Shown: positions 10,650 through 20,735 of the stretch, one piece after another
Position numbering within the stretch: the first letter of the stretch is position 1
Layout of the letters: every line of letters begins with the position of its first letter
Assembly (NCBI GenBank): GCA_039621445.1
Contig: CP154956.1
Location: 35,251,437-35,315,436, forward strand
Reading direction: 5' to 3'
Length of the DNA stretch: 64,000 nt
Source of the DNA: Euglena gracilis
Taxonomy: Eukaryota; Euglenida; Euglenophyceae; Euglenales
Notes under the pieces: generated by a model
The model's input: only the letters and a program-made list of their open reading frames with translations
What the model was told of the DNA's origin: nothing
The model's database searches: none
Translations under genes and position numbers: made by a program

Positions 10650-11820
10650 ATTGGGCCCTCACCATAGATTCACTTGGTGACTCCCCAGGCGGGGGGTGGG
10701 CACTATCCCTGGACCCAAACCCACCCACACTTTTTTCGAAAACCCACCCACCCAAAACCCCAGCCAAAATTGGCAGACCATCGAAAAAATTCTCTGGCCC
10801 AGCCTTCGGCTGGGCCAAAATCTGTGTCTGTCTGTGTCGCGCCCCATCCCCTGGGGGGGGGGGGGTCCAGCGGTCCCAAACCACCCACCTACTCTCAAAA
10901 AACCCCCTGGGGGGGGTTCACACACAGGCGTTAAATGAATCTATGACCCTCGCCCAATCTGGAACTCTTGGTGATCGTTCAGGGGGAAAAAAACTGTTCA
11001 CAATTCAGCACTGTTCAGAATTATTCTGTAAACTGGAAGAACTGAGTAACTGTTACTGAAACAATAACTTTCAAAATTCCACCACCCCTTGATATTACCC
11101 CCCCCCCCCGTCCAATGACTGGGTTCCTACAACCCCCGACCGGGGGGGGGGGGGGGGGTACCCCCCCCCCCAACCCCCAAACCCCCGCCGGGGGGGGGGG
11201 GGGGGTGGTCGTACCACTAGGGGCCAAAACAAAACCAAAAGCCAAAAAAGGTGCAATTTCATAACGGTAATATTTCTCCCCATGAGGTGAGGGACCAATG
11301 ACCACAGCAGCAACAGAGGTGCCATCACTATGCTCAAACAAACAGGACTCCCTGGAGGGAACATGAGGAACACTCAATGGACAGGAAACACGGGAAAAAA
11401 GCTGGTCGACAAGCACATGAGAGGTAAAAAAAAATTGTTGGTCACCTGCAACCCCCAACCGGGGGGGGGGGGGTCGTACAAACCCCCAACCTGCAACCCC
11501 CAACCGGGGGGTGGTCGGTATATAGGGGTGGTCGGTGGACAAGGGGGGGGGTGCGGGTAAGAACATTTCGTGAAATGCACGCAAAAGATAAGCGCGGGGG
11601 ATGTTCTTGGAGATTATTTGGGAATAAAAAAAACACAATACGTATACATGGCAGGCACATAAACACATATGGATACATACTCATACGTATTCCTTGACGT
11701 CTTCAGATCAAAGAAAGACCTATACATTCGAATGAGCAAATACATGCAGATAAAGATACACACACTTTCGCCTCTAGCAAACCCAGCTGGTTGTGCTCTC
11801 CATCTGCGTCCCTTACCACT
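10650..11820. other. No gene seen; G/C tracts
   Basis: Alternating C and G runs of 8-15 bases (10852-10866, 11098-11110, 11141-11172, 11190-11205, 11461-11474), with CAACCCCCAACC-type repeats at 11445-11520. Confidence 0.6.
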
Positions 11821-11994
11821 TCAGAAATTCAAAGCCAGAGAAGCCTCGTTGCCTAGCCAACCCAAATTCTTGAACTTCCCATCCGCCGCTCCAGAGGAAG
11901 CGCCACTGTGGTCGGGGGCGTCGTTGAACTCGCCCCAATTCGGGTCGGAGCTGTTGGCGCTGTTGTCAACAATCTGCCTTTCCTGCCACACTTC
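11821..11994 (-). CDS. Candidate exon, acidic, near the gene's 3' end
   Basis: Excellent acceptor (CTTTCTTCTCTGTAG, 11995) followed by a minus-strand frame containing EVWQERQIVDNSANSSDP and WGEFNDAPDHSG. The frame either stops at a TGA (11821-11823), making this a terminal exon, or leaves at a GTTGGC donor (11861) and joins the acidic exon at 10.5 kb. Strong codon-level coding character; no family recognised. Confidence 0.55.
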   Translation of the reverse strand, partial: EVWQERQIVDNSANSSDPNWGEFNDAPDHSGASSGAADGKFKNLGWLGNEASLALNF

Positions 11995-11999
11995 CTACA

Positions 12000-14180
12000 G
12001 AGAAGAAAGACATCCTGCCAGATGATCCAGAAGAGAAGAAGAGATCCTGACAGAACTGGCAGACACCTCATTTTTAACCACCAGTTCCCACAAAGAATGG
12101 AACAATAGATTTTGCCATTGATGCCTCATTTCTTGGAGAGCAAATTCATATTGCTGCAATGGAACTGTTTGCCAGTATTGACATTAAGCGTTAATGTCAA
12201 TGCTGCAGCTTTGGGCTACAGAGGTACCTTTCTGGCAGGGGTGGGTTTTGTTAAAGCCCACTTGGCCCCCACCACTCAAGGTTAAGGGGGTACCCCCCAA
12301 CCTCCCCCCCCCCAGAGGGGAGAGCAGGGGGGCTACCTTTTGGGGGGCCAATTTGAGGGCAAAAAAAAAACCAAAAAAAGGCCTCCGGCGGGAGGCCCAT
12401 CAATAGCACGGATCATCAAAAATGAAACACAAAAAAAACCCCCGCAAAAAAGCAAAGGAAAAAACCACAAATTACGTATACATTTCAAAAACAGCTCCCT
12501 TGAATGCACGCTTTTCTGCCGGAGAGGGAGTTTTTTTTTCATTGTGCATCAAAAGATGCAGTTTTGCAAAAGAAAAAATTTCAATTTTCAGTTTTTTTCG
12601 GAAAAACACAAAAAAATCACACAAAAAACATAAAAAGTTTGTCAAAATCAAAAATGCAAAAAAAATGGGTTTGTTTTTTACCCCCGGGGGGGGGGGGTCC
12701 GTGGACCAGATTTTGTTCTGAGTGGTGACATGAGGCAGCAGATGTTTGGTGCATGTGGTTGCCGGCGGCCCTGCGGTCCGGCGCATTTTATTGCAATTTT
12801 TTCCAGTGTAATGGAAGCAAGAATAGCCATTTCCTGAGGTGAGTTTAAACCTCCAAATAATACACCAAGGAAGATATTCGAGAATGATAACCTGAATTGT
12901 GGGTTTAAATTGGGTTGTCGTTTGTTTCTTTCCAACATCTGGGTATACCCTTGGGTAGGATATGTAACCCTGGCGTTGTATACCCCCAAAAGTCAAAAAT
13001 CAAGTTTTTTCCTTGTGGTGCTTCACACAGAAAAGTTTCAGAATTTTTGACAATTTTCCCCCTATAAGTGTCCGAAATTGCCTTTTATGCCAATTTTGAG
13101 TATCTGCAAAGCACTTCGCACTTTACGTCAGGCTGAAAAATTTGGTCATTTTGGGCCACTGTTTAGGTGACCCCTTGACCATTTCTTTAGAGTGGGAGGA
13201 AGCTTACCACGGGGAAAAGGGGGGACCCCCCCCTGGGTTGGTAATGAAAACATGGACTATCACCATGAACCCGGACCAGTTCCTGAAACTCTTTTCCAAT
13301 CACGAGCGACTGGATCCAGCTTTCAGAATCGCCTCCGTTTCCAACCCCAACTCCCTACGGCCAGGGATATTCAGCCAACAACAGGTCAACAAGGGGTGCA
13401 AGCTGGTAAGATCAGACGACCCTGCCCCTAAGTTTTGCCTCTGCCATTTCGCCGGGGTGATGTTTTCAGTCAAAAAAAATCAATTTGTGTAAAAATACCT
13501 CAAGAAAACATGTATTATCTCCGAAAGTATCTGCCAGACCAAATGCACCCCTGGAGACCCTCTATCGCCCCCCGTACGCCATTTTAGCTGCCCACACGCC
13601 TGGCCTGTGATCTGGTTTTTGCGGCTTTGGAATTTCCCAGCAATGGTTGTTTTGAACATGGGCGAAGCTTAAAATTCATGTCATTAAACCCCATCAAAAG
13701 AAAGGATTTTTTTGTCAAAATGCCTTTGTCATTCCTTTGCAAAAACTTGTCAAAATGTTCCACAAATAGAGGTGCGCTGTGGGGGGCAATCAGTGGGGGG
13801 CTCAAAGACCCCATCCTCTTTTGCATGGTTGGATTAATCCACCACTTTTTGAGAATTATCAAAACAAAGTTTGAGCCCATTTCACGGCCTTGCCAAATTT
13901 GGCCCTTCTTGCAGAGGACAATAACAGGTTGGGGGGGGTTTGGCTGTTTTGACTAAGCCGGTTTTGGGTCATTTTGGGGGTAAAAACTCTCGAAATTCTT
14001 TAAACATTTGCAAAATGGTGGCCAATCAAAAGAAATCACTGGTGACCTAAAATCAAGCCTTTGGGGCCTCTGTCACCACGCCAACTGCATGCCTGGGTAG
14101 GGTCCCCAGCGGCTTTGGAAAACCCCTGTGAATGGCAGATTCACGGCATTTTCTCCTCTTTCGTCGTTGTCTGGGCAATT
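12000..14180. other. Non-coding stretch with one dispersed repeat copy
   Basis: Mostly low-complexity A- and C-rich sequence. 13190-13600 is a diverged copy of the repeat at 20.56-20.85 kb and 22.3-22.7 kb (shared CGAGCGACTGGAT and GGCCAGGGATATTC/GGCCCGAGTTATTC-like blocks). A weak open minus-strand stretch at about 12720-12845 could be an exon but lacks a clear donor. Confidence 0.5.
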
Positions 14181-14188
14181 CCCAACAC

Positions 14189-14316
14189 CCTGCAATGGAA
14201 CACCTCTTCGGCTGTCTCCACACTGCCGCCTTTCGGATGCTCTTCAGCAGGGAACACATCTCGCAGATCAAAAGCAGCATCCCGATCGTTGGAAGATCTG
14301 TGAAACGGGTTGACAG
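14189..14316 (-). CDS. Candidate exon
   Basis: Minus-strand frame containing SSNDRDAAFDLRDVF and GGSVETAEEVFHC, charged and of ordinary composition. Ends at a possible donor GG|GTGTTG (14188). The acceptor (CCTGAAG, 14317) is weak. Other frames across the same bases are also open, so confidence is limited. Confidence 0.35.
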
Positions 14317-14439
14317 CTTCAGGTCAGAATGCGGTTGTCCTCACCAACCAAAATCGTACTTGGAACCCCCCCCCCCCCAAGCACCTGTAGTCATTCAGGG
14401 TCATTCAGCCCAGTCACGCCCAGTCGTGCCAACAGAAAT

Positions 14440-14840
14440 CCCAATCACCCCAACTTTGGGCAATACACGTTTTGCCACTTTTGTTCACTTCTGGCTGCCG
14501 TTGGCTGTTTTTGGCCACGTTTGGCCGCTTTTGGTTGCTTTTTGGTCACTTTTGGGCCACTTTCAGCCAATTTTGGCCTTCTTTGCCCACTTTGCACACC
14601 TTTGCCACATTTGCCCACCGACGGCTGCTTCTGATGTTCTTTGGCCACTTTGAGGCGACTTTTTTGCTGCTTTTCACGGCTTTTGCACATTTTGCTGCTT
14701 GTCACTGCTTTTGGCCACTTTCTTGCTGCATTTCACCACTTTTGGTTTTACTGCTCTTTGCTACTTTTGCTTTTGGCCACTGTTTCTTGCTGCTTTTGGC
14801 TGTTTTCGGCCACTTTTTTGCAGCTTTTGGCCAAAACGAG
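14440..14840. repeat. TTTTGGCCACTTT-type degenerate repeats
   Basis: About 25 loosely tandem units of TTTTGGCCACTTT or TTTTGGCTGC. All three plus-strand frames stay open in places, which explains the long leucine/phenylalanine-rich frames. Confidence 0.75.
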
Positions 14841-14942
14841 GAATTTTTCAGAGTCAAAAACTTTTCCAGCAAAATCCCAAAATTGCCAGGGAAAAAACAC
14901 ACAAAAAAAAACGCAGATTTTGCCGAAATCGTAAAACGCAAA

Positions 14943-14969
<27 letters not shown>
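14943..14969. repeat. (AC)n microsatellite
   Basis: About 13 AC units. Confidence 0.95.
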
Positions 14970-14975
<6 letters not shown>

Positions 14976-15642
14976 TTGCATTTTCCCTGCGCTCCCCCCC
15001 CCCCCGCGTAATCAGCGGGGGGAGGGGCTGTAGTGTGCACCCGGCACCCGCTTTCCAGGAAAATCGGGGTTACACCGGGGGACAGGGTTAGGGTTATGGC
15101 CGGATTCCTGGAGGACTCACATTTTTTAGGAATTTTAGGGCGACATTAGGCCCCATTCCGGGCCCCATTCTGGAGTTAGACAGAATTTTTGGGCCGAATT
15201 TGGCAATTTTTAGGTGAAATCGATTCCCAAAATCTTTATGACACCGAACTTTCGAGCTGACTTTTTCCCTTTATGGGGCCAATTTTCGGTCCACCGATCC
15301 TAACCCTGACCTTATTCCCTTAATACCACATTCTCCCCAAATCCGCCCGAAATTTGCCCGCAAACGGCGTGTTTCCCAGGTGAAATGGACCAAAAAATCG
15401 GCAAGAGGGTACCGGGTGTCACTATACGGCCCCTCCCTCCTCTGACCACTACTCGCCCCCCCTGGGGGGGGGGGGGAATAGCAGGCAGCTGCCCCGCCCC
15501 CTGGAAAGTTGGCTTGCAGGCCAGTACTCGGCGATCTGGCCTTGCAGGGAGTTCGGTTGCTTGCTTTTTGGGGGCGAAATTGGGTCGAAACGCAGGAGTT
15601 GAAGAAAGCTTCAGCACCATAATTTGTGATGTCCTCTGGTCC

Positions 15643-15679
15643 CTGTACCATACAATCATTTGGTGATTGTATGGTACAG
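15643..15679. repeat. Perfect hairpin
   Basis: Arms 15643-15658 and 15664-15679 are exact 16-base reverse complements around a 5-base loop. 15.0-15.9 kb otherwise holds no supported gene. Confidence 0.9.
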
Positions 15680-15746
15680 ATGTGAGCACAGATGCATTCA
15701 GTGACCCCCAGGATATCGAAGCTATGTACATATGTAAACCCACTTA

Positions 15747-15750
<4 letters not shown>

Positions 15751-15843
<93 letters not shown>
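15751..15843. repeat. (TA)n then (TG)n compound microsatellite
   Basis: About 15 TA units (15751-15781), then about 27 TG units (15790-15843). Confidence 0.95.
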
Positions 15844-15845
<2 letters not shown>

Positions 15846-15933
15846 AAGAAATTGCGGACAATGCAGTGTTTGCCAATTTTTCTGGAATGATAATGAAACA
15901 ATGAAAATTATGGGAAAAAAACAACAGCAAAAC

Positions 15934-16082
15934 CTGGCGTCCTGGTCATCCAGTGCGGCCTCCTCCCAGACGTCCCAGGCGGCATCGCCGGCCTGGTTGG
16001 TGGACGGGGCGTACTTGTGGGCGGCGGCGACCGGCCGGTACGTCTCGGCAACGGGGCTGTCCAGCCCTTCCAGGTCAGGCAA
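15934..16082 (-). CDS. Exon, unidentified (possibly the receptor gene's 3' half)
   Basis: Strong minus-strand coding signal: nearly every codon in the chosen frame ends in G or C, against an AT-rich background. The acceptor is GCGCCAG (16083) and the donor CAG|GTTTTG (15933). The peptide contains LDSPVAETYRPVAAAHKYAP and AAWDVWEEAALDDQDA. No family recognised. Confidence 0.6.
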
Positions 16083-16709
16083 CTGGCGCAGCGCAACACA
16101 ACCAGGAAGACGGGCATGTCGGCCGCACCCAGCCAAAGGAAAAGGAGGACACCCACAGAAGGTCACAACGTTGGCTCAGTGCCGTTGAAATACAATGAAA
16201 TCATCCGAACAGCCAACCCCCCCCCCCCGAAATCCATTGCAGTGAACCAGCATTTTCGGTGGCTGCCGCCACTAACCGTGCTAGAAAGAATCCATTGGTT
16301 GGTTGGTGGAGGGGGGGGGGGGTTGTGGGGGGATTGCAGGTGGTGGCAATTCTAAAAAGGGAGGGGCTTAGATTCTTTTCAATAAGCAGCTCAACACAGA
16401 TCAAAGCCTGGAAGAGGATAAGGGGAAAGCAGCAAATTTGCCAGGACAAAACAAAATTGTGTGAGTGGTCCTTTAGCGTAAAAAAAAACGAAATCCCATC
16501 CCAACACATTGAATGAAAAGTCCACAAAAAAAGCCGAGAAAAGTCAAGTTTTGGCTGAAAGGGGAAAAAATGATTTCTGGAATCCTTCGTCATCGCCAAT
16601 TCACCCAAAAGAACCCAAATTGCATTATCCAACCTGTATTTTTTTCCATCCACGTTCAAGCTTGGCTGCTGCATTGGCAGAAATGAGATGACGATGCAAA
16701 TCAACACAC

Positions 16710-16852
16710 CTGATTGGAATAACTATAATTGTCGGGGCCGCAAAGGAGGTCACCACTCTGAATGCCGCTCGCATTGGCCCCTCCAAGGACCAATGTATCT
16801 GTTGCATTGCGGGCTGCAAGGGTTGTGGTTACATACTCTCGCCATGCGTCAC
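16710..16852 (-). CDS. Exon with N-glycosylation sequons
   Basis: Bounded by acceptor TTCCACATCAG (16853) and donor CAG|GTGTGT (16709). The minus-strand peptide contains WREYVTTTLAARNATDTLV, then GGANASGIQSG and CGPDNYSYSNQ. Three N-x-S/T sites suggest a secreted or extracellular part. It may belong to the receptor gene or to a separate membrane protein. Confidence 0.6.
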
Positions 16853-16949
16853 CTGATGTGGAAAACCCTGCCTTTCAACTTATGCACACTGCGCGCTCTT
16901 ATAACCTCTAGAAATGCTGGTGGTGAACCACTGTGGTTCTCTTGCTAGG

Positions 16950-19260
16950 CGGCCAAAGATGACACGCAACATATATTTCACACGCTGAGAAGGAAAATCT
17001 ATCAGACAAAATGCATAACTCCAACTTCCCTGTGTCAAAAGGCAAAGATGAGTTGGATCGATACCCTCTCTTGAAACATCTCCAAGTTGTTGCAGGGGGT
17101 TAATGCCCAAATATTGGGTTGGAAAATTAGTACCCATAAGCGGCGTGAAATGCTTGGGGAATTACTCCTCCCCCCGCCATTGGCACAACTGCCATTGTAA
17201 AATGGATAGCCCCACCTCAAACAGCCCCCCGTCTCCGACCTTTGGGGAGGGTATGCAGAGGGGGGAATAATATAGTATTTCCCCCCCAAATTATGCAGTA
17301 ATTATGCGGTAATTATGTGGCAATTATGCAGCAATTATGGGGTAATTACGTGGGATTATGCGAAAAAAATGCGGAGTAAATAGCGAACAAAATGGTTGTT
17401 GTTGGAATTCACACCAGGTCAGAAACCTGCTATTTTGGCTGAAATACTGGACAAAATGCACAAAAACGGCCCAAACTGGCCCAGAATAGCTCAAAAAATG
17501 GTCTGGTTGACTCAACGCAAAAAAATTATCCCAGAATGAAACAAAATGGCTCCAAAATGAACCAAATTACCCAAATTGGTCTGAAACGGGACCATCTGGG
17601 ATGATGCAAAAAAAAAGGGTGATTGGACTTTGCCAGCACCAGGGGTGTTGGTGTTATGCAACACCACACCAAAGAAATTATTTCCTGAAGCTACGGGGGA
17701 AGGGGGGTCCAGCTGGCTGTCTAGAAAGATGTACTAGCTGGACCCCCCCCCACAAGGAGGTGGACCCCCCCAAAGTTTAAGCAACCCTCGAAATTTAACC
17801 AACCCTTGGGGCCAACCTACCAACCCCCCAAATTTAATCAACCCCTTCAGCGGATCGGCCGAAACTCGATTTAAATGACGGTTTGCTTAAACTTGGGGGG
17901 GGGGGGTTCAGGGTTCAGGGGGGGGGGTGGATCCAGCTGGCACCCCAAAAAGACAAAAGCTCCCAAATCCAGCTGGGTTGGAATTTTTCAGCCAAAGCTT
18001 TGAAATGAAACCCCACAAACCCTCAGAACTGCCATTTCCATTTGACCCCCCCCCCTGGGGGGTCCGCAGCCTGGCTGGGTATAATTGTAAAGCCTGGTGG
18101 GGGGGGGTCGGACCCCTGACTGACACCCCCCCCACCAAAATGGGAAGTGACCACAGGTGCCTGCTGGGGAGGAATGATCCTGCCCCCCTCCAAGGCGAGA
18201 AACAAAAGAAAATGCAAAAAGAGCATTCGTTGTTGCAAGGAACTCCGAGAATACAAAAAAAAGGGCACTGGGGAATCCTATGAAGCGCTTTTGGGGCCAA
18301 TTTTTAAACCTTGAAAATTATGCAGGATTGTTCGAGATTATCCTGCTGAAATTCATTTGCCACAAAAATAAGAATGGAAAATATGGCCCAAAAGTCTTAC
18401 TGGCCTTTTCTGTTTTGCTTTTTCCCAAAAATAGCACATCATCGGGGTTATGTGGTCGACAACTACCCCTCCCTACACCATGGCATATCCCCCCAGTGTC
18501 TTATTCTCTTCCTTGTTTCAGTATCCTGATTTTTTTTCATTTTGCTTGGATACGTTTTTTAATTGTATATATTTATTTTGCGACAAGGTGTCAGTTTGGG
18601 CCAAACATTTGTCAAGGACCAGGCTTCTTTTTACTAACCGCGTGGGATGGGGGTGCCTTGTGTTTTGAGGTGCTTGCCAATAGCCAGCACATCCCCAGGT
18701 CCAAAAATAAGTCCAAAAAGGGGTGATTTTAGGCAATGAGAAAAAAAATACAAAATAATGCCAATATTGACAAATGCAACGTGCGCAAAAATAAAAAAAA
18801 TCAACAATCACAAATTTTGGCGCACAAATACATATTTTCATTTTAGGGAAAACCTCCATTTTCCCTAAAATGCCCATTTTCACTCCCCCCCAATAACTGT
18901 GGTTGTGTGTAATTGCACACAAAGACCCAAGGGGCGAGAAATTAAAAGAGTGGGCGAGAAAAAATATCTAAAAGCTTTGGGGAGGTCTGGCCGAACCTGG
19001 ACTGAAACCAAAATTGGATGCGACCAAACACTGTTCTCAAAAAATGACATGTGACACCGCTGCACCGTTTTTAAATTTTCGGTGCTTTGCAGTGTGGTCC
19101 TTTATGGGGAAAAATCTCTGCTGCCCCAAAAAACACACAGGAAAAATGGTCGGAAAAAATAGCCATATTTTGACAAAGACAGATATACATTGGAGAAAAA
19201 ATGATTTATTTATATTCATTCGGTGGTGTATGATTACTTGCTCACAGCGTTCTGTCGCCT
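16950..19260. other. No secure gene
   Basis: A possible minus-strand exon after TTTCCTTCTCAG (about 16935-16980) is too weak to call. 17.55-18.2 kb holds C/G tracts and GTCCAGCTGG-type repeats also seen in the insertion family at 19.29 and 34.75 kb. 18.3-19.2 kb is AT-rich with nothing recognisable. Confidence 0.4.
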
Positions 19261-19288
19261 GAGAGGTGCATAACTATTGGGGCCAGAC

Positions 19289-19555
19289 CAGGGGTTTTCT
19301 TAAAAACCCGGCGGGGGGGGGGGGCCAGCCTCCAGCAGGCAAAAGCTGCTGGCTGGAAACGAGCTGCTGCAGCCCAGTTGGCTGGCCAGCCTGAGGCCGG
19401 CTGGCCCGGCCTGTGGCCGGGCTGGACCCAAATTTATTTCACTCGACCCCCCCCGGGGGGGGGGAGGGCTCCCAGCCCGAAATTAGGCTGCTGGCTGGCT
19501 GGCTGGACCCCCCCCCCCGGGGGATAGGGTCCCCTCCGGCTTAAGCAAACCCCTG
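19289..19555. mobile_element. Introner-like insertion, copy 1 (267 bp)
   Basis: Starts CAGGGGTTTTCTTAA and ends TTAAGCAAACCCCTG, a 15-bp terminal inverted repeat with one mismatch. It is flanked by a perfect 8-bp duplication GGCCAGAC (19281-19288 and 19556-19563). The interior is rich in GCTGGCTGG and shares the blocks CAGCCCGAA, TTTATTTCA and CCCCTCCGGCTTAAG with copy 2. No coding capacity, so it would depend on a transposase supplied elsewhere. Confidence 0.85.
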
Positions 19556-19636
19556 GGCCAGACGGGCCCAAAGAGAAAGCACAGGGAAATGGACCACTGG
19601 CACGCTGGCAAGCAAAAGCCCGAGAGAAATACATAC

Positions 19637-19755
19637 ATCGTCCAGTGTATTCTTTCACAATTGGCTGCTGGTCTTCCGACTGCTGAATTTTGTTGGACAT
19701 TGAGGTGATGTGCCCAAAATATCCCTTTCGCAAGCGCCTTCCTTGCCGTTGACGA
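19637..19755 (-). CDS. Candidate exon, basic
   Basis: Acceptor TTTTGTTTGCAG (19756) and canonical donor GTATGT (19636). The chosen minus-strand frame gives GRRLRKGYFGHITSMS, then QQSEDQQPIVKEYTGR: basic then acidic, like a juxtamembrane or cytosolic segment. It lies just upstream (in gene direction) of introner-like copy 1. Confidence 0.5.
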
Positions 19756-20040
19756 CTGCAAACAAAACATGATTAACACCATGGGAACAAAAATTATTGT
19801 AGAATACAGCAAGCCATGAGAAAAAAAACATAAGACCCCCCACCTTACAATTTTTTGGGCAACGGACAAAAAAGCAGACCTAAAACCTTATTCTTGGGGG
19901 GTGGGGTTATATATTAATGGCTGTAAAATAGTAAAGGGTGATTCTGAAGAAAATTCGATGTCAAAATTTCTTTGCACCAAAACCAAGAGGGGTCTATGGG
20001 CCAACTGGGGGGGGGGGGCTTATCCAGGGGGGATAGGGCC

Positions 20041-20520
20041 AAACCTACCCAGTTTGGACCCCTTCGCGCGTGAATAACTCGGGCCTGGCGGGGAGTTGGG
20101 GGTCAAACCCAGGTGATTCGGAAACTAGAAATCCAGTCGCTCGCGAGTGAAAATTTTTTTCGGGAACCGGGCCGGGATCATGGTGATAATCCGTCGGTTC
20201 CCGAAGTGGCCCCGACCCGGGGGGGGGGGCCGGGGGGGAGGGGGGTGTCGCTAGGGGTCGGCTTCGCTCTTACCCATAAAGGGATAAGAGCTCAGCAACC
20301 CCCCCCTACCTCAATACTCTACCTCAATACCGAAGGGATTCCCATCCATCCCTGGGGGTGCAGAGCCCCCCCCCCCCGCCGTACCAAACAGTTGCATACA
20401 ACCCGCTCTTTCCTCAAAATAATTGTTAAATTTAGGGGTTAGGGCGTAGGGGGGGGGGTCGCTGAGCTCTTATCCCTTTATGGGTAAGAACAAAATTATC
20501 CCTGGCGAAAAACCCCCTCG

Positions 20521-20569
<49 letters not shown>

Positions 20570-20735
20570 GTCAGGGCCACTTCGGGAACCGACGGATTAT
20601 CACCATGATCCCGGCCCGGTTCCCGGAATTTTTTCAGTCGCGAGCGACTGGATTTCTAGTTTCCGAATCACCTGGGTTTGACCCCCAACTCCCCGCCAGG
20701 CTCGAGTTATTCACGCGCAAAGGGGTCCAAACTGG
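20041..20735. mobile_element. Long inverted repeat element
   Basis: Left arm about 20041-20300 and right arm about 20460-20735 are reverse complements apart from small indels; for example, ACTAGAAATCCAGTCGC on the left matches GCGACTGGATTTCTAGT on the right. The inner arm ends carry TTATCCCTTTATGGGTAAGA and its complement. The spacer contains a C46 tract at 20522-20567. Related single-arm copies lie at 13.2 and 22.3 kb. Confidence 0.8.
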
